Shown: piece by piece, positions 25,575-33,579 of the stretch
Numbering within the stretch: the stretch's first letter is position 1
Layout: each line of letters begins with the position of its first letter
NCBI GenBank assembly: GCA_016185275.1
Contig: JACPNX010000034.1
Span: 1 to 43,991 of the forward strand
Length of the DNA: 43,991 nt
Direction of reading: 5' to 3'
Origin: Actinomycetota bacterium
Lineage (GTDB): Bacteria; Actinomycetota; Acidimicrobiia; Acidimicrobiales; Iamiaceae
Position numbers and translations under genes: made by a program
The notes under the pieces: model-generated
Seen by the model: only the letters and a program-made list of their open reading frames with translations
Database searches by the model: none
Told to the model about the DNA's origin: nothing

Positions 25575-26338
25575 CGACGACGACGAGTGTGCAGGAGGCG
25601 AGGGCGATGGCGACACCGGCGCAGACGGTGCTCGTGGTGGAGGACGAGGACTCCTTCGTGGAGGCGCTCACGGTCGGGCTCAAGCGGGAGGGCTTCCGGG
25701 TGCAGGTCGCCCGCGACGGGGCGGCTGCGCTCGACATGTTCGACGCGGTCAACCCCGACGTCGTGCTGCTCGACGTGATGCTGCCGAAGGTGTCGGGCAT
25801 CGACGTGTGCCGGGAGCTCCGCCGCCGCTCGACCGTGCCGATCATCATGGTGACGGCCAAGGGCTCCGAGATCGACACCGTCGTGGGTCTCGAGGTCGGC
25901 GCCGACGACTACGTGACCAAGCCGTACCGTCTGCGCGAGCTGGTGGCCCGGATGCGGGCGGTGCTGCGCCGGGCGCCCGACGACACGGCCCGATTCTCGG
26001 CTCCGAGCGGCGACGTGCTCGAGGTCGGCGACGTCCGCCTCGACGCCGAGCGCCACGAGGTGGAGATCCGCGGTGAGCGGGTCCAGCTCCCGCTCAAGGA
26101 GTTCGACCTGCTCGCACTGCTGCTCGACCACGCCGGCCGGGTCCTCACGCGCGACACGCTGATCGACCGCATCTGGGGGCACGACTACGTCGGGGACACC
26201 AAGACGCTCGACGTCCACGTCAAGCGGCTCCGAGCCAGGGTCGAGACCGATCCGTCGCACCCCTCGCGCATCGTGACCATCCGGGGCCTCGGCTACAAGT
26301 ACGAGCTGCCGCGGACGCCTGCCGGGGGGTGGCCGTAG
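25571..26338 (+). CDS. phoB: Phosphate response regulator (PhoB/RegX3 type)
   Basis: The protein has 255 aa from ATG 25571, overlapping phoR by 4 bases; ATG 25607, eight bases after GGAGG, is an equally good start and would give 243 aa. The receiver domain has the acidic pocket VVEDED, phosphoacceptor Asp68 (VLLDVMLP), the Thr/Ser site (MVTAKG) and TKPYR. The C-terminal OmpR-type winged helix includes LPLKEFDLLALLLDHAGRV and DVHVKRLRARVE and ends IVTIRGLGYKYE. It should bind the 11-nt repeats found at 14045 and 18707. Confidence 0.95.
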   Translation: MTTTTSVQEARAMATPAQTVLVVEDEDSFVEALTVGLKREGFRVQVARDGAAALDMFDAVNPDVVLLDVMLPKVSGIDVCRELRRRSTVPIIMVTAKGSEIDTVVGLEVGADDYVTKPYRLRELVARMRAVLRRAPDDTARFSAPSGDVLEVGDVRLDAERHEVEIRGERVQLPLKEFDLLALLLDHAGRVLTRDTLIDRIWGHDYVGDTKTLDVHVKRLRARVETDPSHPSRIVTIRGLGYKYELPRTPAGGWP

Positions 26339-26348
26339 CATCCGCGGG

Positions 26349-28049
26349 GTGACGTCACCGCCCGGCCGCGCCCCGCTCCGGCGGGCCCGGCTGCGCACGG
26401 ACGGCGCGAGGCCGGCCGACGCGTTCACCGTGTCGCCGTTCTCGCGGCTGGCCCGCACCCACGCCTTCTCGACGGGCGCGGACGCCATGGTGGCCACCGC
26501 TCTGGCCGGGACCATCTTCTTCGAGGGCGCGACCTCGCAGGCACGGAGCAAGGTCTTCCTGTACCTGATCCTGACCATGGCGCCGTTCGCGGTGGTGGCA
26601 CCGCTGATCGGCCCGGTGCTCGACCGGGTGCGCAGTGGCCGGCGCTGGATGCTGATCGGCACGATCGCCGGCCGCTCGCTGCTCACCGCCCTGATGGTGA
26701 ACGACACGAAGAGCCTGCTGCTGTACCCCGAGGCGTTCCTGATCCTGGTACTGCAGAAGAGCTACGTCGTGGCCCGCGCCGCGCTCGTGCCCGCGACGGT
26801 CAGCCAGGCCGACCTGGTCGAGGCCAACTCCAAGCTGCAGCTGCTGTCGGGGCTCATGAGCTTCGCCGGCGCCGCACCGGCGGGTCTGCTGTTCAAGATC
26901 GGAGGCCCGGGCTGGTCGCTGATCGGCGCCAGCCTCACCTTCGCGGCGGGCACGGTCGTCGGGTTGCGGCTGCCCAAGACCGCGGTCGCCGCGGGGCCCG
27001 AGGGCGCGGAGGCGCGCTCGGAGCTGCGCAGCGGCGGCGTGCTCCTCGCTGCCAGCGCGATGGGACTGATCCGCGGCACCGTCGGCTACCTCACGCTGTT
27101 CCTCGCCTTCTACTTCCGCCGCGGCGCAGTGCCGAAGTGGCAGTTGGCGGTGGTCGGCGGCGTCAGCATGCTCGGCACGCTCCTCGGAGCTCTCGTCGCG
27201 CCGGGCGCGCGCAAGCATGCCAGCGAGGAGCGCATGCTCACCGTCGTGCTGGCGCTGATCGTCGTCGCCGGTGTGATGGCCCTCGCCGCCGGCGGGTACC
27301 CCGGCGCGGCCATCGTCGGCTTCGCCGTCGGCATCGGTTCGGTGGCGGGCAAGCAGGCCTTCGACTCGATCGTGCAGCGCGACGCGCCGGACGCCAACCG
27401 CGGCCGGTCCTTCGCCCGCTTCGAGACCCAGTTCCAGATCATCTGGGTGCTCGGGGCCCTGCTCGGCCTCGTGTTCCTGCCGCTGCGCGTCGGCTTCACG
27501 CTGGTCGTGGTCACCAACGCCTTCGCCGCGTTCTCCTACGGCGTCGGCTCGCGCGCCTTCCGGTACCGCAGCGGGCAGCGCACGCCGGTCACGGAGCGGG
27601 CGGCGGCCATCGACGAGCGGCTCAGCGAGGTGCAGGAGGCGGCCCGGCGCCGCGCCGCCCGATCGGCCCGGGCGCTGTGGGCGCGCGCCCGCGGCAGCAT
27701 CGCGTCCGCGGCCGCCCGGCGGGGGAGCCGGCGGCCGCCGGGCCGCCCACCCGAGCAGGGGGGCGGGGGCGGGATCCCGCCCTCGACGCTCCCCGGCGCG
27801 CCCATGCCCCGCGGGCCGATGCCCGGCGGGCCGGTGCCCGGCGGGCTGGTGCCCGGCGGGCTGGTGCCCGGCGGGCCGGTGCCCGGCGCACCCATGCCCG
27901 GCCCGTGGTCGCCCGGCGAACCGGCCGGCGACTGCACGGTCGAGGTGCCGACCGCGGAGGTGCCGACCGCGGAAGTGCCGACGGCGCCGTGGTCCGACCG
28001 CCCGGCCGCACCCGAGTGGCCCGATCGGCCTGATCGGCCCACCGGCTGA
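26349..28049 (+). CDS. MFS-type membrane protein with long Pro-rich tail
   Basis: The protein has 566 aa from GTG 26349, ten bases after the phoB stop. Residues ~35-405 hold 10-12 membrane helices in MFS style (loop GPVLDRVRSGRRWML between helices 2 and 3, a pseudo-repeat near LIRGTVGYLTLFL). The ~150-residue cytoplasmic tail is Arg-rich (RRRAARSARALWARARG) then consists of Pro/Gly pentapeptide repeats. The substrate is unknown. Location behind phoR-phoB suggests co-expression with the Pho operon. The stop overlaps the next start by one base. Confidence 0.75.
   Translation: MTSPPGRAPLRRARLRTDGARPADAFTVSPFSRLARTHAFSTGADAMVATALAGTIFFEGATSQARSKVFLYLILTMAPFAVVAPLIGPVLDRVRSGRRWMLIGTIAGRSLLTALMVNDTKSLLLYPEAFLILVLQKSYVVARAALVPATVSQADLVEANSKLQLLSGLMSFAGAAPAGLLFKIGGPGWSLIGASLTFAAGTVVGLRLPKTAVAAGPEGAEARSELRSGGVLLAASAMGLIRGTVGYLTLFLAFYFRRGAVPKWQLAVVGGVSMLGTLLGALVAPGARKHASEERMLTVVLALIVVAGVMALAAGGYPGAAIVGFAVGIGSVAGKQAFDSIVQRDAPDANRGRSFARFETQFQIIWVLGALLGLVFLPLRVGFTLVVVTNAFAAFSYGVGSRAFRYRSGQRTPVTERAAAIDERLSEVQEAARRRAARSARALWARARGSIASAAARRGSRRPPGRPPEQGGGGGIPPSTLPGAPMPRGPMPGGPVPGGLVPGGLVPGGPVPGAPMPGPWSPGEPAGDCTVEVPTAEVPTAEVPTAPWSDRPAAPEWPDRPDRPTG
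27798..27986 (+). repeat. Two 15-bp tandem repeat arrays in the MFS gene tail
   Basis: Seven units of 15 bp (consensus GGGCCGGTGCCCGGC, 27798-27902) encode P-V/M-P-G-G-type pentapeptides. A second array of three 15-bp units (GAGGTGCCGACCGCG type, 27942-27986) encodes EVPTA. The units are nearly identical at the DNA level, so the arrays are recent and prone to length change. The reading frame is kept because the unit is a multiple of three. Confidence 0.9.
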
Positions 28050-28618
28050 TGATGCACGCCACCGACTCCCCGGACCCGGCGGCGGATGGCGCGGTCGCCG
28101 AGCTGGCCACGGCGCGACGCCTGCGGGTCGCCGTGCTGGCCGACACGCACCTCGCGCCTGGCTCCGCGCGCCGCCTGCCCGACCGGGCCTACGACGAGCT
28201 GGCCGCCGCCGACGTGGTGCTCCACGGCGGCGACATCGTCGCTCCCGAGGCTCTCCGCGAACTACGGGGCCTTGCTCCCGTGGTGGCCGTGCTCGGCAAC
28301 AACGACCGCGCGCTGGCCGGCTCGCTGCCCGAACGGGTCGACCTCCGCCTCGCCGGGCTCCCGGTGGCCATGATCCACGACAGCGGGCCCCGCGCTGGGC
28401 GGGCTCGGCGCCTGCACCGCTGGTTCCCCGATGCGGCGGTCGTGGTGTTCGGGCACAGCCACCTGCCGGTCGACGAGGAGGGCGAGCATGGTCAGCGCCT
28501 CTTCAACCCCGGCTCGGCCACGTGGAAGCGCCTCGCTCCCGCCCGCACGATGGGACGCTGGCTGGTCGACTCCGGCACGCTGGTCAGCGCCGAGCTGGTC
28601 GACCTCGACGCGCCCTGA
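28049..28618 (+). CDS. YfcE/MJ0936-type metallophosphoesterase
   Basis: The protein has 189 aa from ATG 28049, overlapping the previous stop (TGATG); ATG 28052 is equivalent. The calcineurin-like phosphodiesterase motifs are all present: ADTHL (D-x-H), LHGGDIV (GD), LGNND (GN[HD]), MIHDSG and FGHSHLP (GHxH). These coordinate two metal ions. The size fits the small YfcE family, which hydrolyses phosphodiesters. It is soluble and cytoplasmic. It closes the long + strand run starting at pstS, so it might be starvation-induced, but the Pho link is only positional. Confidence 0.9.
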   Translation: MMHATDSPDPAADGAVAELATARRLRVAVLADTHLAPGSARRLPDRAYDELAAADVVLHGGDIVAPEALRELRGLAPVVAVLGNNDRALAGSLPERVDLRLAGLPVAMIHDSGPRAGRARRLHRWFPDAAVVVFGHSHLPVDEEGEHGQRLFNPGSATWKRLAPARTMGRWLVDSGTLVSAELVDLDAP

Positions 28619-28641
28619 GGTTCCCTCGCGGACCCGTCTGC

Positions 28642-28658
28642 GGCCGTCGGGCACGGCC
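28642..28658. terminator. Small hairpin between convergent genes
   Basis: GGCCGT and ACGGCC around a CGGGC loop form a 6-bp stem in the 49-bp gap between the phosphoesterase and the convergent metalloprotease gene. A bidirectional terminator is plausible but weakly supported. Confidence 0.35.
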
Positions 28659-28667
28659 ATCGGTCGA

Positions 28668-29930
28668 TCAATTGCCGGGCAGGTCGATGCGGGCCAGCCA
28701 GAGCCCCGGAGCGTCGACCTCGGCCGGCGTCGGCAGCGCCGCCGGGTCGATCCAGAGCCGGTCCAGCGCCGGGTCACCGGCCCGCTCCACCACGCCGTCG
28801 ACGAACGCGCTGCCGCGGTCGTAGCACCGCGTGGTCAGCTCCAGACCGAAGAGCCGCTCGACGAACCGGTCGGCATCGGCGGCCTGGACGCGCCGGCGCC
28901 GCAGCGCCTCGGTGACGCGCCCGTACGAGGGGATGAGGTTGGTGCCGATGCGGTCCATCACGTGGTCGACGTAGCCGACGACGACTGCCACCAGCGCGTC
29001 GAGCCGGGGCTGGAGCGCCTCCTGGTCGGGTGAGCGCACGGCCCCGAGCAGCACCTCCGGATCGCTGAACATGCGCTGGATGTCGGCGACGCCGCCGGCG
29101 GTCGGGTCGATGGCGCCGAGCCGGTCCTCGAGCCCCCGGGGGTCGGGCCGGAAGCCGGCCACGAAGCCCGCTACGAGCTCGTCGAGGCGGGCCCGGACGT
29201 GGGGCACGCCCAGCACCGTGTGGTGCGCGATCTCGTGGAGGCAGATCCACAGGCGCAGGTCGTCGCGGGGCAGCGTCCACTCGTCACCGAAGGCATCGAG
29301 CGTCGGGGCCACGACCATCAGCTCGTCACCGCGGGGCCGGGGGATCGGCAGGTCGTACTGGCCGAGCGATCGCTGCGCGAGGTGGCCGACCATCGACCCG
29401 GCCGCCATGCCGAGCATCATCGGCGCCAGGGCCTGCATCAGCGAGCCGAGCCAGGCGGCCGTCTCGTCGTCGTCGAACTCCGCCGGCAGCGTCGGGTCGG
29501 CCGCCGCCGGGTGGTCGGCACCGCCGGTGCCGGTGCCCGTGCCTGAGTCTGCGCCGGTCCCGGCCGAACCTGCGGCCGGGGCGCCCGGGCCGAGCGACGC
29601 GGCGAGCCGCTCGAACAGCGGCCGCCATGCGTCGAGCGTGCGAGCCACCCACTCGGTGCGGGTCACGGGCACGACCGTGACCGGCCGGCCGGTGGAGCTG
29701 GTGCCGAGGCCGGTGACCGACGCGACGTGCACCTCCGCCACCCGGGCCAGCTGCTCAAGCTCGATGCGGGCGAGCGGGTCGACGTTGGCCTCGGAGGCAC
29801 CGTCGCTGGCGATCACATGGGCGAGGTGGCGGGCGGCGTCCCACGCGATCGGGCCCTGGCCCTGGACCATGCGGGCCAGGTCTCCGAGGAAGGGCATGCC
29901 CCCGAACGGGTCGTTCCCCGATCCAGTCAC
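28668..29930 (-). CDS. Zincin-type putative metalloprotease (DUF2342-like)
   Basis: The protein has 420 aa from GTG 29930 (VTGSGNDPFGGMPFLGDL); the frame extends upstream across the divergent gene start but lacks protein-like composition there. It carries an HExxH zinc motif, CLHEIAHHTVL (His232, Glu233, His236), preceded by DDLRLWICL. A Gly/Ala-rich stretch (~115-140) and a hydrophobic helical segment (MLGMAAGSMVGHLAQRSLGQYDL) lie before it. This matches the actinobacterial zinc-dependent metalloprotease/'putative hydrolase' family that is sometimes found near F420 genes; none are visible here. There is no signal peptide. The substrate is unknown. It is divergent from the SDR-like gene with 59 bp between the starts. 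Confidence 0.8.
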   Translation of the reverse strand: MTGSGNDPFGGMPFLGDLARMVQGQGPIAWDAARHLAHVIASDGASEANVDPLARIELEQLARVAEVHVASVTGLGTSSTGRPVTVVPVTRTEWVARTLDAWRPLFERLAASLGPGAPAAGSAGTGADSGTGTGTGGADHPAAADPTLPAEFDDDETAAWLGSLMQALAPMMLGMAAGSMVGHLAQRSLGQYDLPIPRPRGDELMVVAPTLDAFGDEWTLPRDDLRLWICLHEIAHHTVLGVPHVRARLDELVAGFVAGFRPDPRGLEDRLGAIDPTAGGVADIQRMFSDPEVLLGAVRSPDQEALQPRLDALVAVVVGYVDHVMDRIGTNLIPSYGRVTEALRRRRVQAADADRFVERLFGLELTTRCYDRGSAFVDGVVERAGDPALDRLWIDPAALPTPAEVDAPGLWLARIDLPGN

Positions 29931-29989
29931 GGGGCGCCCTGCGGTCCGGTGGATGGATCGGCAGCGCGCATCGCGGGCATCGTAGGGCG

Positions 29990-31150
29990 ATGGCCGCCGA
30001 ACCCGACCGCGCCGCCTCGCGGCCGGGCCCACGGCCGACGCGGGTCCTCGTCACCGGCGCGGCCGGGCCGCTCGGCCGGCGAGTGGTGGCTGCTCTGGCG
30101 TCGGATCCGCAGGTCGAGGCCGACGCGGTCGACGTTCGCCCGGCACCCGGCGTGGAGGTGATCGACCTCCGCACGGCCGACCTCGAGGCCCGCTTCCGGG
30201 GTGTCGACGTCGTCGTGCACCTGGCGTCGGTGGCAGGCCCCCACGCCGCGGCTGGCGCCGGACCCCGAACCGGACCCCGAACCGGAGCAGCGGGAGCAGC
30301 CGGACGCGTCGGCGGGCCCGGCGGCGACGTCGAGCTGGCCCGGCGCGTGCTCGGCGCGGCCGGCGCCGCCGCGGTCCACCACCTCGTCCTGCGGTCGTCG
30401 GCCGCGGTGTACGGCGCCTGGCCGACCAACCCCGTGCCGCTCACCGAGGAGGCGCCGCTGCGTCCCGTGCCGGAGCTCGGCACGGCCGTCGAGCTGGCCG
30501 AGATCGAGCGGCTGGTGGCCGAGTGGCGCGCCGAGCATCCCGCCGCCACGGTGTCGGTGCTCCGGCCCGGGCCCACGGTCGCCGCGGACCACACCGGCTG
30601 GCTCGAGCGGGCACTGCGGGCGGCGTCGCTGCTGCGCGCCCCGGACGACGAGCCGCCCGCCCAGTTCCTGCACCTCGACGACCTCGCCGCCGCGGTCGTG
30701 CTGGCCGTGGTGCGCCGGCTCGACGGCCCCTTCAACGTCGCCCCCGAGGGCTGGTTGTCGACCACGGAGCTAGCCGCGCTGCGCGCCGGCGAGCCGCGCC
30801 TGCGCCTGCCCGCGCCGCTGGCGGATCGGCTGTCGCGGCTGCGGTGGCGGCTCGGTCTGGCGGCGATCCCCCCGGGGGTGCTGCCCTACGCCCGGCATCC
30901 GTGGGTCGTCGCCTCCGATCGGCTGCGGGCCGAGGGCTGGCAGCCGGCGAACACCAACGAGGAGGCGTACGTCGCCGCCACACCCGCCGGGCCGTGGGCC
31001 ACGCTCAGCCCGCGCCGGCGCCAAGAGGCGGCGCTCGCCGTGGCCGGCGCCGTCCTGGCCGGCACCGGTGTGGGCATGGGTGTCTGGCTGCGGCGCCGGG
31101 CGGGCGCGGCCCGGGCGGCTCTCGCGGCCGCGACCGTCCCGGTGCCGTAG
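29990..31150 (+). CDS. Extended-SDR/epimerase-fold protein without the Tyr-Lys dyad
   Basis: The protein has 386 aa from ATG 29990. The N-terminal NAD(P)-binding Rossmann motif is intact (VLVTGAAGPLGRR, G23xxG26xxG29) and DVVVHLAS and LRSSAAVYG match NAD-dependent epimerases. Where the catalytic YxxxK should be, just before AEIERL, the sequence is TAVEL (Thr165, Leu169), so both residues are missing. A Pro/Gly-rich insertion with a GPRT repeat (~89-112) and a C-terminal hydrophobic segment (~345-365) followed by a basic end suggest membrane attachment. It may bind a nucleotide cofactor without catalysing oxidoreduction. Confidence 0.82.
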   Translation: MAAEPDRAASRPGPRPTRVLVTGAAGPLGRRVVAALASDPQVEADAVDVRPAPGVEVIDLRTADLEARFRGVDVVVHLASVAGPHAAAGAGPRTGPRTGAAGAAGRVGGPGGDVELARRVLGAAGAAAVHHLVLRSSAAVYGAWPTNPVPLTEEAPLRPVPELGTAVELAEIERLVAEWRAEHPAATVSVLRPGPTVAADHTGWLERALRAASLLRAPDDEPPAQFLHLDDLAAAVVLAVVRRLDGPFNVAPEGWLSTTELAALRAGEPRLRLPAPLADRLSRLRWRLGLAAIPPGVLPYARHPWVVASDRLRAEGWQPANTNEEAYVAATPAGPWATLSPRRRQEAALAVAGAVLAGTGVGMGVWLRRRAGAARAALAAATVPVP

Positions 31151-31234
31151 CGAATTCGCTCGGCAGGCAGCCGCGGCGCCTTGCCGGAGCCGTGGCGCCT
31201 CGCCGGAGCCGTGGCGCCTCGCCGCAGCGGTCGG

Positions 31235-32467
31235 CTACGGCGTGTCCGGTTGGGCGGTGAGCGTCGCGCTGACGCTGCGCGCTCCCTTGCCGCGGCGGAC
31301 CTCGACCGCGACCACGTCCCCCGGCCGGTAGCGGCGCAGCATGGAGACCAGCGCGTCCATGGAAGGGACGCGCCGATCGTCGAGCGCGACGACCACGTCG
31401 CCCTTGCGCAGCCCCGCCCGTTCCGCGGGGCTGCCCGGCGAGGTGGCCGTGACCGAAGCGCCGCCGTCGATGCCGAGCGAACGGGCGACGCTGGCCGGCA
31501 CGTCGCCCGCTTCGACGCCGAGCCAGGCCCACCGCACGCGGCCGTAGGCCACCAGGTCGTCGGCCACGGTGAGCGCGAGTCCGATCGGCACGGCGTATCC
31601 GGCGCCCTCGTCGGCGCCCGTCGCGGCGACGGACACGCCGGCCACCCGGCCGTCCATGGTGACGAGCGCGGCGCCATCGGCGTCGGCGCCCGGGGCCCGG
31701 TCGGTCTCGACCAGGTCGTGCAGCGGCAGCCCCGCGGCCTCGGCCTGTCGCCCGAGGCGCGTCACCGCTCCCAGCCACACGGCCGGTCGCCGGCGCTCGT
31801 CGGGGCCGCCCACGAGCAGCGCCATCTCGCCCGGGCGTGGATCGCTCGTCGCCGGCTCGACGGTCGGCAGACCGCCTCGTTCCACCCGCAAGGCGGCGAG
31901 GCCGCTGGTCCGGTCGGGGCCGAGCACTCGGGCGGCGAGGCGCCGCCCGTCGGCGAGGACGACCACCGCGCGGTCGGCGCCGCCCACCACCGCGGCAGTC
32001 GTGACGAGCACCCCGTTCGGTCGCACGATCACGGCCGCACCGAGCCGCGACCCGGCCTCGACCCGAGCCACGGCGCGAGCGACTCCGGCGGCCACGACCT
32101 CCGGTGCGGGCGGCGGCGCGGGGATCGACGACGCGATGGCGACGGCGGCGCGGGGCGGTGCCACGACCCGAGGGGTGAGCGAACCGGTGACGGCGACGGC
32201 GCCGATGGCGGTGGCCGCACCGGCCACCGCGGCCACGAGACCCACGGCGACCAGCGAGCGGCGGCCCCTCGCCGCGGGCGATGCGGCGGCCACCCCCTCC
32301 GCTCCAGGCGCTTGCCCGCCGCGCCGGCCCGAGCGTTCCGGGGACGCGGACCCGAGCGACGACCCCAGCGCACCGACCATCTCCGACGGGTGCCGCCAGA
32401 GGCGGTCGTCGGGGTGGGGAGGCAGCCCCCGGGGGAGGTCGTCGTCCCCAGCGGCGTCGTCCAGCAC
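31235..32467 (-). CDS. HtrA-fold PDZ protein with lost catalytic triad (pseudoprotease)
   Basis: The protein has 410 aa from GTG 32467. A cytoplasmic N-terminus with DRLWRHPSEM, a membrane helix (~71-97) and a trypsin-like domain (~120-300) are followed by a PDZ domain (~310-405, ASVTATSPGSPAERAGLRKGDVVVALDD). In HtrA the triad sits in TNAHVV, D-L-A-L and GNSGGPL. Here these read TTAAVV (Ala159), SGLAAL (Gly189) and GADADGAAL with no Ser. Proteolysis by the standard mechanism is therefore ruled out, while the PDZ is well kept, so a binding or regulatory role is likely. It stands apart from the active HtrA at 2443. Confidence 0.85.
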   Translation of the reverse strand: MLDDAAGDDDLPRGLPPHPDDRLWRHPSEMVGALGSSLGSASPERSGRRGGQAPGAEGVAAASPAARGRRSLVAVGLVAAVAGAATAIGAVAVTGSLTPRVVAPPRAAVAIASSIPAPPPAPEVVAAGVARAVARVEAGSRLGAAVIVRPNGVLVTTAAVVGGADRAVVVLADGRRLAARVLGPDRTSGLAALRVERGGLPTVEPATSDPRPGEMALLVGGPDERRRPAVWLGAVTRLGRQAEAAGLPLHDLVETDRAPGADADGAALVTMDGRVAGVSVAATGADEGAGYAVPIGLALTVADDLVAYGRVRWAWLGVEAGDVPASVARSLGIDGGASVTATSPGSPAERAGLRKGDVVVALDDRRVPSMDALVSMLRRYRPGDVVAVEVRRGKGARSVSATLTAQPDTP

Positions 32468-32552
32468 GGTCCGCGAGGTTACCGAGCACCGTGCCGGCGA
32501 CGACCGCGGCTCCGGCCGGCGCCCGCCCGGTCACCCAGCCGACGGGGACCGG

Positions 32553-32591
32553 GACGCCGGGGACGGGGACGCCGGGGACGGGGACGCCGGG
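32553..32591. repeat. 15-bp tandem repeat upstream of moaE
   Basis: Two and a half exact copies of GACGCCGGGGACGGG lie in the 144-bp gap between the divergent pseudo-HtrA and moaE genes, ending about 20 bases before the moaE GTG. No function is evident. It occupies the place where a moaE promoter would be expected. Confidence 0.7.
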
Positions 32592-32611
32592 CCGTCCCGT
32601 ACCATGGCCGG

Positions 32612-33382
32612 GTGCCCTCGGCTCTTCCCGGCACCGGTCCCACCGCGCCCGCAGCCCCCGCCGCCACCGGCCCCGCTGACCGGGCCGCCTCCGGCCCGGC
32701 CTCCACCGTGCCGCCTACCTCGGCGTCGTCGGCGTCGGCCGCGTCTCCTGCGTCGGCCGCGTCGGCCGCGTCTCCTGCGCCGTCCTCCGCACCGGCCGAG
32801 CGGCGCGACGCGACGCGCTGGGTGGGCCTGCACCACGGCCCTCTGCCGGTGGCCGAAGCCGTCACCTGGTGCACGCGGCCGGACTGCGGCGCGGTCGTGA
32901 CCTTCACCGGGACGGTCCGGGACCACGCCGAGGATCGCCACGGCGTCGTGGCGCTGACCTACGAGGCGTACGAGCAGCCCGCGCTGGATCGGCTCGGCGC
33001 GGTCGCGACCGACACGGCTCGGCGCTGGCCGTCCGTGCGGCGCCTCGCCATCCACCACCGCCTGGGGACGCTGGCCGTCGGCGAGCCCGCGGTCGTGGTC
33101 GTCGTGGCGACGGGCCACCGCGCGGACGCCTTCGCCGCGGCCAGCCACGCCATCGATGCCACCAAGGCGACCGTGCCGATCTGGAAGCACGAGGTGTGGG
33201 CCACCGGGCAGGGCTGGGGCACCGGCGCTGCGCCGGTCGCCGACGTCCCCGCTGCGCCGGTCGCCGACGTTCCCGCTGCGCCGGTCACCGACGTCCCCGC
33301 TGCGCCGGTCGCGCCTGGGGAACACGACTCGTCGACCGACCCGACCGGGCGTGCGTCGAGCGAGCGGGCGGGCGGATCGTGA
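32612..33382 (+). CDS. moaE: Molybdopterin synthase catalytic subunit MoaE with extra tails
   Basis: The protein has 256 aa from GTG 32612 (start uncertain). The MoaE core (~70-200) converts precursor Z to molybdopterin using sulfur from MoaD. It contains GAVVTFTGTVRDHAEDRHG, LTYEAYEQPA, the HRLGTLAVGEPAVVV strand and the active-site KATVPIWKHEVW with both conserved lysines. Ordinary MoaE is ~150 aa. Here a ~65-residue Pro/Ala/Ser-rich N-terminus and a C-terminal repeat of APVADVPA are added. No moaD, moaA or moaC is in the window. The stop overlaps the next start (GTGA). Confidence 0.9.
   Translation: MPSALPGTGPTAPAAPAATGPADRAASGPASTVPPTSASSASAASPASAASAASPAPSSAPAERRDATRWVGLHHGPLPVAEAVTWCTRPDCGAVVTFTGTVRDHAEDRHGVVALTYEAYEQPALDRLGAVATDTARRWPSVRRLAIHHRLGTLAVGEPAVVVVVATGHRADAFAAASHAIDATKATVPIWKHEVWATGQGWGTGAAPVADVPAAPVADVPAAPVTDVPAAPVAPGEHDSSTDPTGRASSERAGGS
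33227..33312 (+). repeat. 24-bp tandem repeat in the moaE tail
   Basis: Three full units and part of a fourth (unit GCTGCGCCGGTCGCCGACGT plus CCCC, boundaries 33227, 33251, 33275, 33299) encode AAPVADVP. Copies differ by one or two bases. The repeat lies beyond the MoaE core, so its loss or expansion should be tolerated. Confidence 0.9.
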
Positions 33383-33579
33383 GCGTCTACGTGTACCTCG
33401 TGGTGCCGGTGCTGGTCGTGGCCGCGTGGTGCGTGTACCTGTGGCTGCGCCAGCGCCAACCCACGTCGCTCGAGTCGGGCATCGAGGACTTCCAGCGCGA
33501 GATGCGGGCGCTCGCCCCCGATCCCGACGCGCCCTCCGCCCGTCGCCGGCCCGGGCGCGACCGGCCCGTGGAGCGCTAG
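33379..33579 (+). CDS. 66-aa single-pass membrane protein
   Basis: The gene begins with GTG 33379, overlapping the moaE stop by 4 bases, and ends directly before the mreB start. The N-terminal helix (SVYVYLVVPVLVVAAWCVYLWL) spans the membrane. The rest is a short cytoplasmic tail with SGIEDFQREMRAL and an Arg/Pro-rich end. The family is not recognised. Its tight position in front of mreB suggests it may be made together with MreB, possibly as a membrane partner; this is inferred from location only. Confidence 0.75.
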   Translation: MSVYVYLVVPVLVVAAWCVYLWLRQRQPTSLESGIEDFQREMRALAPDPDAPSARRRPGRDRPVER

